This document shows, piece by piece, positions 46,701-59,300 of a stretch of 64,000 nt of DNA. This stretch comes from Asterias rubens. Its lineage: Eukaryota > Echinodermata > Asteroidea > Forcipulatida > Asteriidae. The number at the start of each line of letters is the position of its first letter. Within the stretch, counting starts at the first letter, position 1. Made by a program: the position numbers and the translations under genes. Where the stretch lies: assembly GCF_902459465.1 (NCBI RefSeq), contig NC_047082.1, positions 8,721,407-8,785,406 on the forward strand. The letters run 5' to 3'. The notes beneath the pieces are model-generated. The model had not been told where the DNA came from. It saw only the letters and a list, made by a program, of their open reading frames with translations, and ran no database searches.

Positions 46701-47170
46701 TATCGCCTCCTTGTGCAAACAATAGCAGAACGAACCCTCGTAATTCACTTCTAGGAAGAGGCTAGTAATGCTGTTGATGGGCTACAGCTGTGCAGCCGTG
46801 TCACTGTCACTAGTGTCAGTGTCATGCTTGCTATGAAATTGGAACAGGAGTTGTCATGATGATGATGGTTGTGACTTGTGTCAATGAATGTTTTAAATAA
46901 GGGAATCAATGTGTGGTGAACAGGTCATCAACTAGTGGTTTAATCCCCACGAGGCCTGGTTCTTGATAATTTTACCGAGACGAAATCGAGGTAAATTATC
47001 AAGAACCATAGAGGAAGAAATAGCAGTTATCCTACTGAAAACACATGACACCAGGATACAGACACAAAACAACAACTTCCACTTGTCGTCACCGCACGCG
47101 CAGGTCGGTTAGTTTTTACCTGGTAATCACCAAGTTCTTCTTCCGTGAAAACACTATGCGATCCCCCCAT
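40725..47170 (-). CDS. CIB1: Calcium and integrin-binding protein, CIB1-like
   Basis: Small EF-hand protein; in vertebrates CIB1 binds integrin tails and kinases and is membrane-anchored by myristate. Seven exons in transcript order: 47120-47170, 46229-46263, 45522-45621, 44601-44748, 42521-42630, 41002-41090, 40725-40746; all are GT-AG, giving 184 aa (human CIB1 191, CIB2 187). MGGSHS at the start is a myristoylation signal. [23 protein letters not shown] and [12 protein letters not shown] match the family. Two calcium loops remain, as in CIB1: residues 112-123 ([12 protein letters not shown], Asp at position 12) and 154-165 ([12 protein letters not shown]). Both have Asp instead of Gly at loop position 6. 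The C-terminal SPDFLNSFKIRL matches the tail helix that covers the ligand groove. CIB1 is the best fit, but a generic CIB ancestor is possible. Introns are rich in repeats. Confidence 0.94.
41222..41305. repeat. Dispersed 'gaagggcaccaaggc' repeat in CIB1-like intron 5
   Basis: cttttgaagggcaccaaggc, caagaccaggggcaacggag and gccatggccc; 54262-54335 in the transporter intron has the same order. Confidence 0.6.
41755..41905. repeat. Dispersed 'ggtcattgccttggtgccc' repeat in CIB1-like intron 5
   Basis: cactgaggtaacaaaggcga, ctggtcattgccttggtgcc and gaaataccttggtgccc-type phrases; same family as 36068-36205. Confidence 0.55.
42196..42323. mobile_element. MITE (CCAATTTCATGGCTCTGC family) in CIB1-like intron 5
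   Basis: The right end ggtaagcagagccatgaaat, then tgggccc; the left end is gcccaaattcgcaac. Contains gcacagaattccctgcttcc and ataagtgctgattctgtgct, as in 58853-59054. Confidence 0.65.
42640..44050. repeat. Diverged tandem units (about 350-400 bp) in CIB1-like intron 4
   Basis: The phrase aaaatagcttgct(a/t)aataa(t)gactcc occurs near 42676, 43031 and 43434, each followed by agacagattgt or agacatactgt and then cgtcaccataaac-like text. The phrase ctggactcaccactgtgaca, then gggtgcttgtggtgaaa, occurs near 43206 and 43940. At least two rounds of local duplication are implied; a MITE later landed in the last unit (43516-43906). Confidence 0.65.
43516..43906. mobile_element. 391-bp palindromic MITE with TTAA ends
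   Basis: The left end ttaaaggaacacgttgcctt (then ggatcgg) and right end aaggcaacgtgttcctttaa are exact inverted repeats. The core agtcaaatttttgactcccataaatggccg and its partner cggccatttatgggagtc form a further hairpin. TTAA on both ends suggests a TTAA target site, as used by piggyBac-type transposases (inference). Confidence 0.88.
44295..44424. mobile_element. MITE (GTTCATATCCTGC / GCAGGAAGTATGAAC ends)
   Basis: The left end agcccagttcatatcctgca and right end tcgcaggaagtatgaaccac are inverted, with cttcgcattcgcagg next to the right end. Same family as 37504-37637. Confidence 0.7.
44464..44591. mobile_element. 128-bp MITE with TAA flanks beside a CIB1-like splice donor
   Basis: The left end ggccgtgtccgaaacgacga and right end cgtttcggacacggcc are inverted, and the arms continue inward (cttcggctacagctacgtct / tagccgtagctgtagccgaa). 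TAA flanks both sides (44461-44463, 44592-44594), consistent with a PIF/Harbinger-type 3-bp duplication. On the gene's strand it begins 9 bp after the first intron base. Confidence 0.88.
44754..44992. repeat. Segment shared in inverse orientation with 61517-61655
   Basis: gagaaaataagagtgacgaa, ttcagaatagtcaatgttt, ccagccagccaagatcgttg and atttcatcctgatttaacc all reappear as reverse complements in transporter intron 5. The copy here has about 100 extra bases in the middle. Probably part of an unrecognised dispersed element. Confidence 0.6.
45366..45412 (-). repeat. Dispersed stem-loop motif (CTGAAGA...AAAACGTCGAG)
   Basis: On the minus strand: tctcctgaagacgagcagag, then taaactggtcaaaacgtcga. 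GAGCAG and CTGGTC can pair with one mismatch between CTGAAGA and AAAACG. Same family as 30841-30886. Confidence 0.45.
46350..46427. mobile_element. Short palindromic element (TAGTTGCGATAAC ends)
   Basis: The left arm tagttgcgataacataaccc, then tcctcccg pairs with the right arm cgggaggagggttacgttat, then cgcaacta; the cgggaggagggttacgtt part is present twice on the right. In CIB1-like intron 1, 87 bp upstream of exon 2. Confidence 0.75.
46958..47007. repeat. Inverted repeat (GGTTCTTGATAA / TTATCAAGAACC)
   Basis: ggttcttgataattttacc and ggtaaattatcaagaacc are inverted with one extra T. A 50-bp hairpin in CIB1-like intron 1. Confidence 0.7.
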
Positions 47171-47521
47171 CTCAGATGTACAGATACTGTTCACTTCCTC
47201 TTGTGTTTCTGCTGTCAAGTCTCTGGACGAAATCAGCAAATCTTACATCCTGTCTGTCGTCACACAGTTTACGATTCGGTCGGTGACGATTGAAGTGTTA
47301 CGCTGATCGATTGTGTTGGAAATTCCTGTTTATTATGTCATTCCTTTCAATGGTACCCGCTCAAGTAGTTAAGAATGAGATGTTTGTGTAACCACCGTAA
47401 TTGGTTCGCAACAGGTGGGCCGGTAAACAGCGCCCTCTTTATTTCAACCAAAAGTTCGCGTTGTTTCAAGTGATCTTATGAAATGGCACAAAATTATAGG
47501 ACGTAACGTTTGGCTGACCAG

Positions 47522-47664
47522 GGGTCGATTTCACAATAGGACTAGGTCCCAACCTAGGACTTGTCCTCAGGATATTACAAACTTAAGGCTAGTCCTAAGT
47601 TAGGAAGAGTAACTCGTCCTAACTCGAGATAAGACTAGTGTTAACTTTGTGAAATCCACCCAAA
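47522..47664. mobile_element. MITE (CGATTTCACAATAGGACTAGG family)
   Basis: Begins gggtcgatttcacaatagga, contains cttaaggctagtcctaagtt and aactcgtcctaactcg, and ends ctttgtgaaatccaccc. Same layout as 40430-40556. Confidence 0.8.
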
Positions 47665-48981
47665 GAAGGATTGGCAGACTGCTGACAATTAAATTAGAAG
47701 ATAACGAAAACATTGAATTGGCTGTACAAAAGATTTATACTAGCCGCCGCGGCGGCTCAACTAACGTTTTTGTAGCATCTTTAGTTACTACCATGTGTGT
47801 TGTGTTCTAGCCATCGGGATGAGTGCGAAGTGGTTTGAGACCATTAGACTAACTAAAAGTTTGTGTCTATTAATTCCTCTCACAAACATTATGCTGTGAA
47901 TAATCATAGTTCTAACCCGAGTTTCTCAGACAGGTAGTCTAGTGTCAAACTGACGCCGTCCACACATGAGCAGGGTCATTACAGGCACTCCCCGTTTTGC
48001 AACAAACTCACTCAAATTATTTGGTTTGCGGAAACACAATGTGTGTATCTTCTTGCAAGGTAGAGTTTGTTCTTATATAGAGAACTGTCTTGCTTTATTC
48101 TACTACCGCGGAGGATGTTACTGTCATGCTTTTTAACTATTACCCGGGCGGGATGGTATTGAAAATAGGCTGGGACTACTTTAGCTTGCAACTATAACGC
48201 CAAGTCAAACAAATAATTGCGTGCGCATGGGCCATGCCCCCGTGGCAGACTGGCGGCTGATTCTCAGCTTGCCTAGTTTATTCGTTTCCTGTTATGTCGT
48301 ATTTTGTTTTAAAGAACAACAAACAACACAATTTCACCAAACGCACATGGAATGTTTTCCCGAAGTTCAAACCAGCAAACTAACGCCAAAGTAAAAAATG
48401 TCATTCCTTGCATGGGGTTGCGTGATTGGCCCCTTTCCAAACATATTATTTTTTAGAAAGGGGAAATTTTGTTTACAAACCGCGCGCAAAACACTTAATT
48501 CAAGCTTCAACACAGTATTAAGCTTGCATACCAACTCGGCTCCAACTGGTGACAGCTAAAGCAATTGCCCTATGAAAGATGAATTTCAGCCTTGACTATA
48601 TCCGACTCGTTAAAAAAACTATGGGATAGCCCACGGACATTGAACTACACACTGTGTGGGTCAGTTCAAGAAGGGAGCCTCGTGCCTAAAAAGTCACAAG
48701 TTTTTTGCAACAATAATAACATACTATTATGTAAAAAGGCACCACCTCAAAAGTTGCAGAACGGGCAGGTCACGAGTTTAAACCGGTCACAGAAAATAGA
48801 AATTCTTTGTGCACCATCGTGCTTGAATTCAAAGATATTATGTTTGAAATTTTGTTTACTTGCTGGATTCATACAGCATGCAAGGCTTTTTGCGATTTGC
48901 CGGAATAGGTTGTACAAAGGAACAATGAGCGATCACACGGAAAGAAAAACACACCTAAGTTTTGCGACACCTCCATAATGA

Positions 48982-49305
48982 TAAGGCACTGGACAAGAAG
49001 TTGTCATCGACCAGTATTTCCACTTGTTATTCAACGAATTGCAATAGAATAGTGAAAGAAAAACACTCTTGTTGCAAAAGGTGTGCTTTCAGATGCAAAG
49101 GTCCAGGCCTGAAGTAGGCCCATTTTTATTATTATTTTTGAGTGCGGAGAAATTAATTCTTTCTCAAAAACTACGGTACTTCATCAGAGCTCAGAGGGAG
49201 CCGTTTCTCACAGTTTTTTATTTTACCAACAACTCTCCATTACTCGTAAGTTTTTAAGGCTCACAATGATATCTTTTGACATTAACAGTAGTGTCCAGTG
49301 CCTTT
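48982..49305. mobile_element. MITE (GGCACTGGACACTATTGG family), diverged
   Basis: Ends taaggcactggacaagaa and cagtagtgtccagtgccttt are inverted; internal gtgtgctttcagatgcaaag and gggagccgtttctcacag match other copies. Confidence 0.75.
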
Positions 49306-49984
49306 TGTGTCGTTGATTGAGTGTTGCCTATAATTTATCAACTACACATTGTTAAAAATGGGCGTCAGCAGAGTTTGAACGTCTCAGAAACAGCTCGTTG
49401 CAGTTCCTTTAAGGTATTTTATTTAGTTTAATTGGTGCAGCGGCAGTTTTAAGTCACGGTGACGCCATTATGCAATTGGTGCTTGTTCTTTTGTGGTCAT
49501 GACATGTTTTTTTTTTTCTTTTTTTCTTTTTTATAGAACCCTGACTCAAAGAGTCAAAACGCGAACTCACTGAGACTGAGGAGTAAGAAGTTCTGGCAAT
49601 TTTTAAAACGATCACCTGTTTATTTTTTACATCATACCAAGTAGTACTGGTCGTGATCTTCCCTTTAGCTAAACTTCCATCGTCTTCAAGGAGGTCAATA
49701 AAAAGTTGAAAACAACACCGCAAACAAATTGAACAGGAAAATTAAACAACATCCCTTATATAACATCACCTTTCTAAACCCTTAAAAAAAACAAAAAAAA
49801 AAACTCTTTGCACAAAATGAGAGCCTGTTGATTAGACTCCCTCGGTGATTCAGGTACTTGGGTTCGGTGAGATGGTGTGATAAACAGGTGTAGGGGAAAA
49901 AAACACGCCTTGTTTGGCGAAACTCACTCAGCATCAGTGAGGATGTTTTTTTTGTGCACTGACACTTTTTGATTCAGACTGTCT

Positions 49985-50100
49985 CACATGCAATCTCGGT
50001 GGTCTAGTTGGTAAGACCAAGGAGGTAGAAACCTCTGCTGTAGAATGGCAAAGGGTGGGTTCGAATCACACTCGAGTAAAAATGGCTTGTTTTTTCTTTC
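49985..50100 (+). mobile_element. tRNA-derived SINE
   Basis: tcggtggtctagttggtaag (A box), then ggtgggttcgaatcacactc (B box) 45 bp later, and the tail gagtaaaaatggcttg. A-box to B-box spacing is tRNA-like. Confidence 0.7.
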
Positions 50101-51028
50101 ACAGTGCCAACACGGTTGTAAGGGTTAACCAAAAGAAATATTGCATATAAACCCCTCACTAAGAGCATAGAGTAAGTCCTTACTCTATGGAGTAAGTCCT
50201 TAAAACTCTATGCTAAGAGTAAACACGCTTTTTGCAAACTAAGCATCAGCAATGAGTGTGCACAGGGGTAACTTTTTCGATCAAAAATAGCACTTCATTG
50301 TATATAAAACAGCTCTGAACATTAATGATAATAGCCGTAAACAAATTGAGCTTTATTGTTTGTCCATGTCCATTGTGAGAGCATGGCGGAGAGGGCACTT
50401 TCAATTCACAATTCACAACTATTATTCAGTGCTCACAGGGCCAATCCAGAAAAATCCAGTCTATGCCGACCGGTTCAAACCAGTGCCTGTGCGTGTCGTC
50501 TGCAAAATAATCAGCTGGTTGTCACTCTTTCTCATCATAACCCGCTAAAGGAGTAGGGAACCAGTGGGGTGTGACCCGACGATTGTTATGCGCACAAGGA
50601 GAAAATGTGATTTCTGCGCAGACACAAAGGAGGGATGACACAAGCTCCTCTTGTACACAAAACCGGGACCCCGGATCGTCTGCACCCAAACCCGCCCCAT
50701 CGATGCACACCTGCATATAAGTGATTGAGCGTCTCTCTGCTAAAATTGTAAAGCTTCCACTCAAATCAATGGTTTATCCTTATCTTCTTTCTGAGATATG
50801 AAAATGTAATGTTCTGAGCAGAGCATGCAAGGACCAATATTATTGTTTAACAAACGGTCGCTGTCAAACGGCATATGGTTGTACTGTATAGTTTACATTT
50901 AATACAGTTGAAACGAATTGCCAGTTCACTTTCCCACTCGTGAGCACCAGTACACTGCAAAAAAACAGTTGAAACTAACTTTGAATAATTAGTATAGGAA
51001 CGTTGACAAACTATATAGTGACGTTGAA

Positions 51029-53357
51029 ATGTGCGTTCCTTGCCAGCAAATGCAAGCTAGTAGCTCAAACACTAACTCGCCACATACTGCTCCTGTACAC
51101 CCCGACAACAACAACACGACGACCAATGGAGACCACCACCACCACCGGGGCCTTGTTGTCCCAACACATACCGGCTACGACCGTCTCAGCCCGGCGCTTC
51201 GAGCCCCACACCAGCCCGATGTCATCATCGGACATCTCCTTCAGAAGCGAGAATGTCCGGACTCAAACACCCCAGAAACTGATGCTGAACACCGCTTGAG
51301 TCGGCTCACCCTCGCTAGACTCAAAGTCGACTCTTTCCTTGATACCCACTGGGGTTGGGTTTTGAGTGTTTCAACATTCTTGATGTTTTTCATGATTGTT
51401 GGATGGGTTGGCTGTTACAGTGTGTTATTCATCAGTCTTCAGGATGAATTTGGCCGAAGTGCTACAGAAACAGGTGAGAATAGTTCAGTTTTTGTTTATT
51501 CATGATAAGTTTTAACTTAAGTGTTTATTTTTATACAGTCTGTTTTCAAATAAATTTGATCTGTGTCATGTTATGCAGTTGTTATCTGATAATAACACAC
51601 CCTTTTATCAGTATTTCAAACAATTTTTAATATTAATATTTGATATATATTATCTCTCTTTACAAGTGTTGGATTCCCAAGTGTTTACTCAGTGCATTAG
51701 AAAAGTGACACTCAAATCTATTTTTATCTCTGTGTCCCATGTTGAAGATTTTGATTGATGATATTCTTTTGTGAGTTGACAATAATATTACTATTATTAT
51801 TATGCACATCAATTTGAATCATTACAAATCTTTTTGCCTCAAAACAATTATTTAAAAAAAATTGTTTTGTTCGCTCATGTAAAGTATGCATACTTTCAGA
51901 CTTATTCTTGTGTATAAACCATTGAATTTGTCTATTGTTTAATTTGTGTAAGTTATGAAGTCAAAATAAATATTGCTTTTTTATAATTATTGTTTAAAGC
52001 AATGTTTATTTTAACCTCTTAACTTTAAAAAATGTATTTGCAATTAGTCTCAAGTTATTTCATTTTATACAATACAATCCTGTATACCATTTGAAGTTAT
52101 TGGATTTTTTTTTTTCCAAACTGTGAGTGTGATAATATGTTTGTACAACTTCATAACTTTCCATATCACGCCACCCTTTTTCACACATTTTTACAAAAAG
52201 GAATATCTCATTTAGGTAAAATTTCCAAGTTTGAATTCTGTGACTGTTGTTGGAGTAAAAATTCCAGAATAGTGACCCCATGGTCAGACTGACCTTTTAT
52301 CCCTGAGCCATTGTATTCAAATTCTGGAAGAAAAACCTGTCCTCCCTTTGTGGTTAATTCATTGTGTTATTGCGCAAACCATTACAATCATGTGTCAACA
52401 CTGAACAAAGTTTGTACAATACAACAAATCTAACACTACCAGATGCATGCACTTGTCAATGTATCGTAAATGCATGAAAAACTACACCTGGTAAAACCTG
52501 ACAAAAATTGAATTTTTTAATTTTTTTTTTTTTATTTTACCACAATCTTGTTGCAAAACATTTACTCAAAGGCAAACTATTCACATGTTTAATAAAACAC
52601 TGAAACCATTAATTAAAACCATAGTTTCCTGATTGGTTTTACTACCTTCCAAGTGGGGAACTCTCTATTAACGCAATTGATACTTAACCTCAAAGAATAA
52701 TACTACTGAGTATTACAAAGGGATCCCTAATGTTTAAACCCAACTTTCCACAAAACAACTAACTTTATTTTTCAGAGGTATCAGGTTTGTAGAAAATATT
52801 GAAAGAGTGTGTGATTTGTGTGTATGTATTGCTTCTTACTTGCGACTGTTTCCCACTTCAGCGTATAGAGCTCGTGGGAGAGACACTATCAATGCATTGT
52901 CATGGAAATTGGTCTGAAAAATATCAACCAGATGGGCTTGTCTAGATGGAACATCCGATGGGCTACACAAAGGATGGCAGATTCGGAGAGAAAGTGATGT
53001 GACGAACGCAATCTATCTGAGAAGCATTGTGAGATCGTGAAGTTCTTCTTCTTCTTACTTCTACGTGGGAGTTTCACCGCTGGCATGGAAAAAAAAATCA
53101 ACTACCCCACACCCTTCATCACACCAAGCCAGGTCTTTCACCATGCCGGACCTCTCACCACATCAGGCCACTCACCACGCCAGCTCTCACCACGCCAGGG
53201 CCACTCACCAGGCCAGGGCTTTCGTCACACCTCGGGAGTCTTGGCTGAGCAGTATGCTGTAAAAACCGTGAAATTGTTTTAATTTTAAATATTTATTTTA
53301 TTGTTATGTGATTGTACATCAGACAATCTCTTTGAGCAACCCTCAGATAATTATCAA

Positions 53358-53394
<37 letters not shown>

Positions 53395-56300
53395 ATGTAC
53401 ACCGGATGAACATTATGTGACAATAATAACTTTTCTTTCCCATTTAGCAATATATGAATCAACGGTTGGAGATGAAGTGCAATTTTTCTTTAAGTTATTT
53501 TAATTTTATTTGATAAACAATTGGGAATACTTTTTTGACCAAAACAAGAGCAATTGTTTTTTTATTCATGAAAAAAAAAAAAAAATGGAAGTGATTATCA
53601 ATATAATGATAATGTAGGCTACTGACTATAAAAATATAGAAAACCAAAAACCGAGGTTTTCGTTAGGCATAGAGAAAATTTCTTGATTTTTCAGGGGTTG
53701 CGATATACAAAAATTTAGTTAACAAAAATTTCTCCTCAAGAACATTTATTGATATCTAAGATCAGCATTTTGACGGGTTGTTTACAAGTGTGTTGTTTGT
53801 TTGTCTGTGCTTTTTTTAAATAATTTTTTAAGAATTTGGAAATGCAATCCAGTGTGCTGTTTCAAGTTTCAAGATCTAAACCAAATTTGGTTAAATTCCA
53901 AAGTTGCTTTAAAAATACCACCTTTAAAAATAAATTAACAAACAAGTTCTTTACAGTTCTTTCAACTTCTTTTTAAAAATAGTGGCCATAAAAGGATTGC
54001 ATTTTGAAATCTTACTCCGCATATTTGTTTTGTTCATACATATTTTGTGTTAATCCATTTCTGTAGAACACTTCCCTTTCATTCTTTGCACCATGAGGAA
54101 CATCTTAACCATGATTTTGTCTTCAAAGATAAAACTGAGGCTCACCACAGTTCATTGAAAAAAGCAAAAATAAAGAATAAAAAAATAAAAAAAAGCAAGG
54201 CCATTTTCATTTTACAAAAATCACCTCCATTGTAAAATCTTTTGGTCTATATTTGACACTTTTGAAGGGGCACCAAGGTCAAGACCAGGGACAATGGAGG
54301 TCATGACCTCCGTGGCCTCCATGTCATTTCAGGCCTATGTCCAAAATGCAAATGTGACGAAGGTTCGACTGAGGAGAGAAAACTTGCTTTCCTGTAACTA
54401 AAATCTCACCAATATCAACTCAAAATAATATTACAGACAATAAGATTACTAACAACCTAAGATAGGATCCAGCACAGCAAAGAACTAAATGAATGTAAGA
54501 GCAAAAGTTTGAATAATAAGAGAGTCTCTTAATTTCTGAAAAAAAAATAAAACTCCAAAAACTAGTCATTTTGTAAAACAAACTTCTAACATCAAAACAC
54601 TGAGTAATGCATGTTACCTTAGCTTTGTTCGTTTTAAGATGTCGGTTTGTCTGTCTGTTGTGTCTCCGTCTAAAATTGTGCAAAGGTATCCTGTGTGAGT
54701 TTGAAGTTAAAATATGGACTTACTTACCGTTGAAGCATAGATACAAACGGATACACAGAAATTTGGCCGCAAAATGTCCCAACATTCAGAATTGAATTGT
54801 TACAAATATTTTGCTGACAATATTATTGTTTGAGTCAAATTTTGATTCTTTTCCATACAATTATTGAATGCAAAGTGAAAATTTTAATCCAATTTGACTA
54901 AACTCAGACGATACCTTCTTGTGGCTTTTCTATGTTGTTTGCTTTTATGAAAAAACAAAATTCAGTTTTTTTAATCACTTGTTTGCCTAATGTCTAGTAA
55001 TTCTTTTTGAAGGGAAGAGGGATCTAGTAATTGCAACACTAAAACAAACCAAAAAGACACTGTCAACTGCAACAAGAATTATGATTTTTGGTTTTGATTT
55101 TAACAATCAAACTTTGGCTAGGTTATTAACCCACAACTTCATAAAAAAGTGATAATGACAGTTAAGGCTAAAAGCATGCTGATAAGTTAAACAACAGTTA
55201 ACAATCACTCTAAAAATCAAGTTGCAATCCCAAAGATCTTTAAACCTTTCAGGGACACCTTTTTTGGAAAACATCTGCTAACAAGTAATTTTTGTTAACA
55301 GTTAAAAGTTACAAATCCACAAAACAAGTTCAGTTCTTACAACATCATTGTTCATTTTCAAAAGCTTCCATTACAACATTGCAACAAATCATTCCTGAAA
55401 GTAAGGTCAGGTTGGGCTAAAGTGGTTGTTTCCCTCACCCCATAGCTTGTTTCCCTCACCTTCTATACCCAATTATTGGAAACAACTCAAAAATTCAAAT
55501 GTTTATGTTAAAGGCTTGGAGCACAGTCATGCCCACATTGACCTTACTAACATTGTTATTTGCATCAAGCAATCAACCCAAATTCAACCCAAAGTCAACG
55601 CGAAAGAGAAAAAAACCACATCACAGCCAATAAATAACTTGATGAATCGAAGATTAACACCTACTCTTTCTTCTCTTTTTGTTCCTTTTTATCTCTCCCA
55701 GGCTGGGTCGGAAACCTCCTGTATATTGTTGGCAGCTTGAGCAGCCCGTTGACGGACTGTTTCCTTCGGAAGCTCTCTAACCGGACGACTTGCATCATCG
55801 GTATCATCACTTGCTCAGCGTCTTTGGTTTCGTCTTCGTTCGCTCCTCAGCTCTTCTACCTCTACTTCACATTGAGCCTGCTCTACGGTGTCGGATGGAA
55901 CCTCATCTTCAAGGGGAGTATGGATCTGCTCATGAGGTACTTTCCGGGCAACAACTGTATGCGTGCCACTTCCTTTGTTCTGATGGGTTCTACTGTTGGT
56001 AAGAGTGTAAACAATAGGGACAACAAAAACAGGCATTGCATTTGACAATTACCATAGGTATCCGGTGCTTTTGTTAAAAGCACTGGTACATATAGGTATT
56101 GTCAAATACATGTACAATGCTTTTCACATCCGAAGGGCTTCTTAAAGCAACCCTTTATCATTGCCCCTGGCCACTGGGCCATTTAATTCATTCCTCAAAC
56201 CATCTCAGCTCCCTGAGGAGTATACAGCATGTGCAACCAAATATGCGCTACTGTAAGCTAAATCAATCCATCAATCACAAGAACAATTTCTGCCCACACA

Positions 56301-59300
56301 GGTACCCATGTACCGCTGGGTGGAGAGAAGCAATTAAAGTTCAGTGTCTTGCTTAGGGACACAAGTGTCATGTCCGGGACTCGAACCCACACTCTGCTGA
56401 TTAGAAGCATCTGCTCAGAGCTTGAGTTCTGTGCTCTTATCCGCTCGGCCATGACACCTCACTGATTTAGGGCAGTATGAAAGAAGCTCACTAAACAACC
56501 TTCATAATGGGCTTGTATATGGATCAAGACCCTTTAGAATGTAATTAAATTAATTTTAATCACAATATCGGATTTCCCTAATAATTTGATTATACACTAT
56601 TAGTCTCCCTTGATGCAGTATTGTATGTTAATGGATTCGTCCTGTCAATCATGTGATTGGGAAGCTATAGCATTGGCTGTATACATTGATCAAAGTCCGC
56701 ATCCTGTTGATCAAATTAATAACATGCCTTCCTTGTGACTGGGTTTAAAGGCACTGGACACTATTGGTAGCAACTCAAAAAAGCATAATATTTTTTTGGG
56801 TAACGAGCCATGGAGAGCTGTTGATAGTATAACGCATTGTGAGGATGGCTCCTCTGAAGTTCACATACAGTTTAAGAGGTAATTTCTCACTCAAATATTA
56901 AGACTTCAGGCCTGAAGCCTTTCATTAGGCATCTGAAAGCACACACATTGGTGCAACAAGGGTGTTTTTTCTGTCGGTATTCCCTTGCAACTTCAATGAC
57001 CACCATTTTATGCACATGTTGGGATAAACCAAGTGAGAATACCGTTCTTTGACAATTACCAAAGGTGTCCCCAGTGCCTTTAACTCCAGATTATCCCCTT
57101 AGAGATCAGTGATCAATCAATCAATCACCTGTCGGGAAGGCCCAGACAAAACAAGGGCAAGTTTAAGTTATAAAGGAAGTTGTAGATTTATCTTGACTCA
57201 TCTTTGGGAAGCTGTAAATTGTTAGACAAACCATCATGGAGCCAGGGTGAAGAAAACGACCTAGAAATGATTCATTGATAGCGGCTACTTTGGAAGAACT
57301 GGCTTGATACTTCACGGAGGCAATGAAGGCGATTGCCTCCATGCCCCCTAGTCGTTGCATTGGTGCCCTTGAAGTACTCAAGTAGTTCCTCATTTGATGC
57401 CCTTTATACCAAGGAGAAAATGCCTTAGTGGTGCTATTGCCCTTTCAAAAGTTAAGCTAAAGGCCTGGGTCCAAGTTCCATTGTTTGTCATTGAATCCTG
57501 AGTTCCACCCGGTAACAGAATACCTCTATTTTCTCACTCCTTGAAGGCCTCTTCTGCTGGACACCCATCATTACCAAGCTCCTTGATGTAGTGGGCTGGA
57601 GGATAGCCTGCCGCATCAGCTCTGGTCTCATTCTCCTGCTCTGCCTCTTCTTCGCCCTACCCATGAAATCTCCACCCCACGACAACAAAAAGTCCTCTGC
57701 ACCAAAAGACGACACTCCACATCCACATCTTAAAAACTCGCTCAAGAAACCAAGAAAGCTGAAAGATGAGATTGTGTGGATACCACAGAAAGAAAAGAGC
57801 ATGCTCCGAATGCCAGAGGCCTGGTTGTTTGGTTTAGCCAGTTTGGCTCCAGCTATAGGCATGGGCTTTTTCAACGTGAACCTTGTAAGTATTGCTGTTA
57901 CACTTACGAGCTTCGCTTTGTCAATTAGGTCCAGGGGTTGAGAAATGCTCAGACATTCAGCTGAACTCAGAAATGTGTTAGTCTGCCTTGAGAGAAACTA
58001 TTTGTTAGTTTCTCCAGATACAAAAATCTCTCTGAATCCATCAGATCCAGGGGGTAAAGCCATTGAAAATGCTTCTTAAAATTTTAAACCGTGTGTTTAA
58101 TCTTTTTTGTCAGACTCAAAATTTAGATCCAGGGGTAAAGCCATCTTTTTAAATGCTTCTTAAAATTTTAAACCGTGTGTTTAGTCTTTTTTGTCAGACT
58201 CAAAATTTTAAACTATGTGTTTAATCTTTTTGTCAGACTCACGCTTCAAACAGCTATCATCATCTCAAATTTTGATGTTAAAATGTCATTTTTTTATACC
58301 CATTATGACCCATGACCCAAGAAAATTTGTACATACATAGCGACAGTGTTTGTTATTTCAAAAAAACAAACTGCAATTATTTTGAGACTTCGGAGATGAA
58401 AGTGGGCATCCCATTCAGCGCTTATTTTCCATTGTTTTCAGCGAAGAAAGCAATAGAAAACGACCGTTGAAGGGAGATGCCTGCTGTCATATCAGAAATC
58501 TCCCACTATTTCTAAATTGTCATGACCAAAAAACCAAGGTTTTAGCTCATTTGTTAACAATTTGCAGAACTTTTGCAATGGTTTTGGTGGAGTGAAGAAT
58601 AATTATTATCTAGTAATATTATATGAAGTATGCGGCTAAAACAGTTGATAACGATGAAATAAGGCTGTATTAATTTGTTTTATTACTGAAATTGCTCAAT
58701 TCATATAGAGTAATTTTAGAGCCTGGATGGTATGTTTTGTGGTTTGTGATTAAGTGCTATAATAATTGCAATAGTTTTAAGACTTAAAAAACTTACCAAT
58801 AATTCAACTTGTTTGCAAGTACCTTTTTGGCTATTGTGACTAGAACGACACCAGGGTCAAATTTCATGGCTCTGCTTACCGCTGAATTATGCGCTTAGGA
58901 TCACCATTCTTTGCTTAGAGAGCAAGCGGTAAATTTCTGCACTAGCTGTGTAAGCAAATATTCTCTGCTAACCTGTGAAATACACTTGACGTAAGCAGAG
59001 GATTCACTGCTTCTGTAAGTGCTGATTCTTTGCAAAGCCATGAAATTGAGCCCTGGTTTTGATTTTATGGTTATTCATCTAAGTCATTTGTAAAAGTTTA
59101 ATATCTGAAAGTTGGTTGTTAACTTTGAAATAATATGGTTTATTTTGAAACTTTGTACAATATTATTGTCGGTTAACTTGATAACCATTTTTGTTGAATT
59201 CTTTCTTTTGAAGGAAGGACTTTGTGGCTTTGAAACACGACCACTTCACTATTCACTGTGGTGTTTAGGCTTTAACCACTGAGACACTTAGACATGTTTG

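Larger units (their letters stand above)
47171..51028. other. Region between divergent CIB1-like and transporter genes
   Basis: Probably holds both promoters. Two MITE copies (47522-47664, 48982-49305), one SINE (49985-50100) and a small inverted repeat near 50165-50215 (agcatagagt / actctatgct) are present. The 128-codon frame at 48592-48978 is AT-rich and resembles nothing. No other gene is supported. Confidence 0.6.

Noticed and set aside
48592-48978. 128-codon open frame between CIB1-like and transporter genes
   Set aside because: No recognisable family, no good start context or splice partners.
51003-51299. Alternative frame overlapping transporter exon 1
   Set aside because: A shadow frame; the 51029 frame leads into the MFS membrane segment and splices in phase to the next five exons.
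56360-56460. Functional tRNA(Leu/Ser) gene
   Set aside because: Arms partly pair, but the anticodon region is irregular and the sequence continues into a SINE body.
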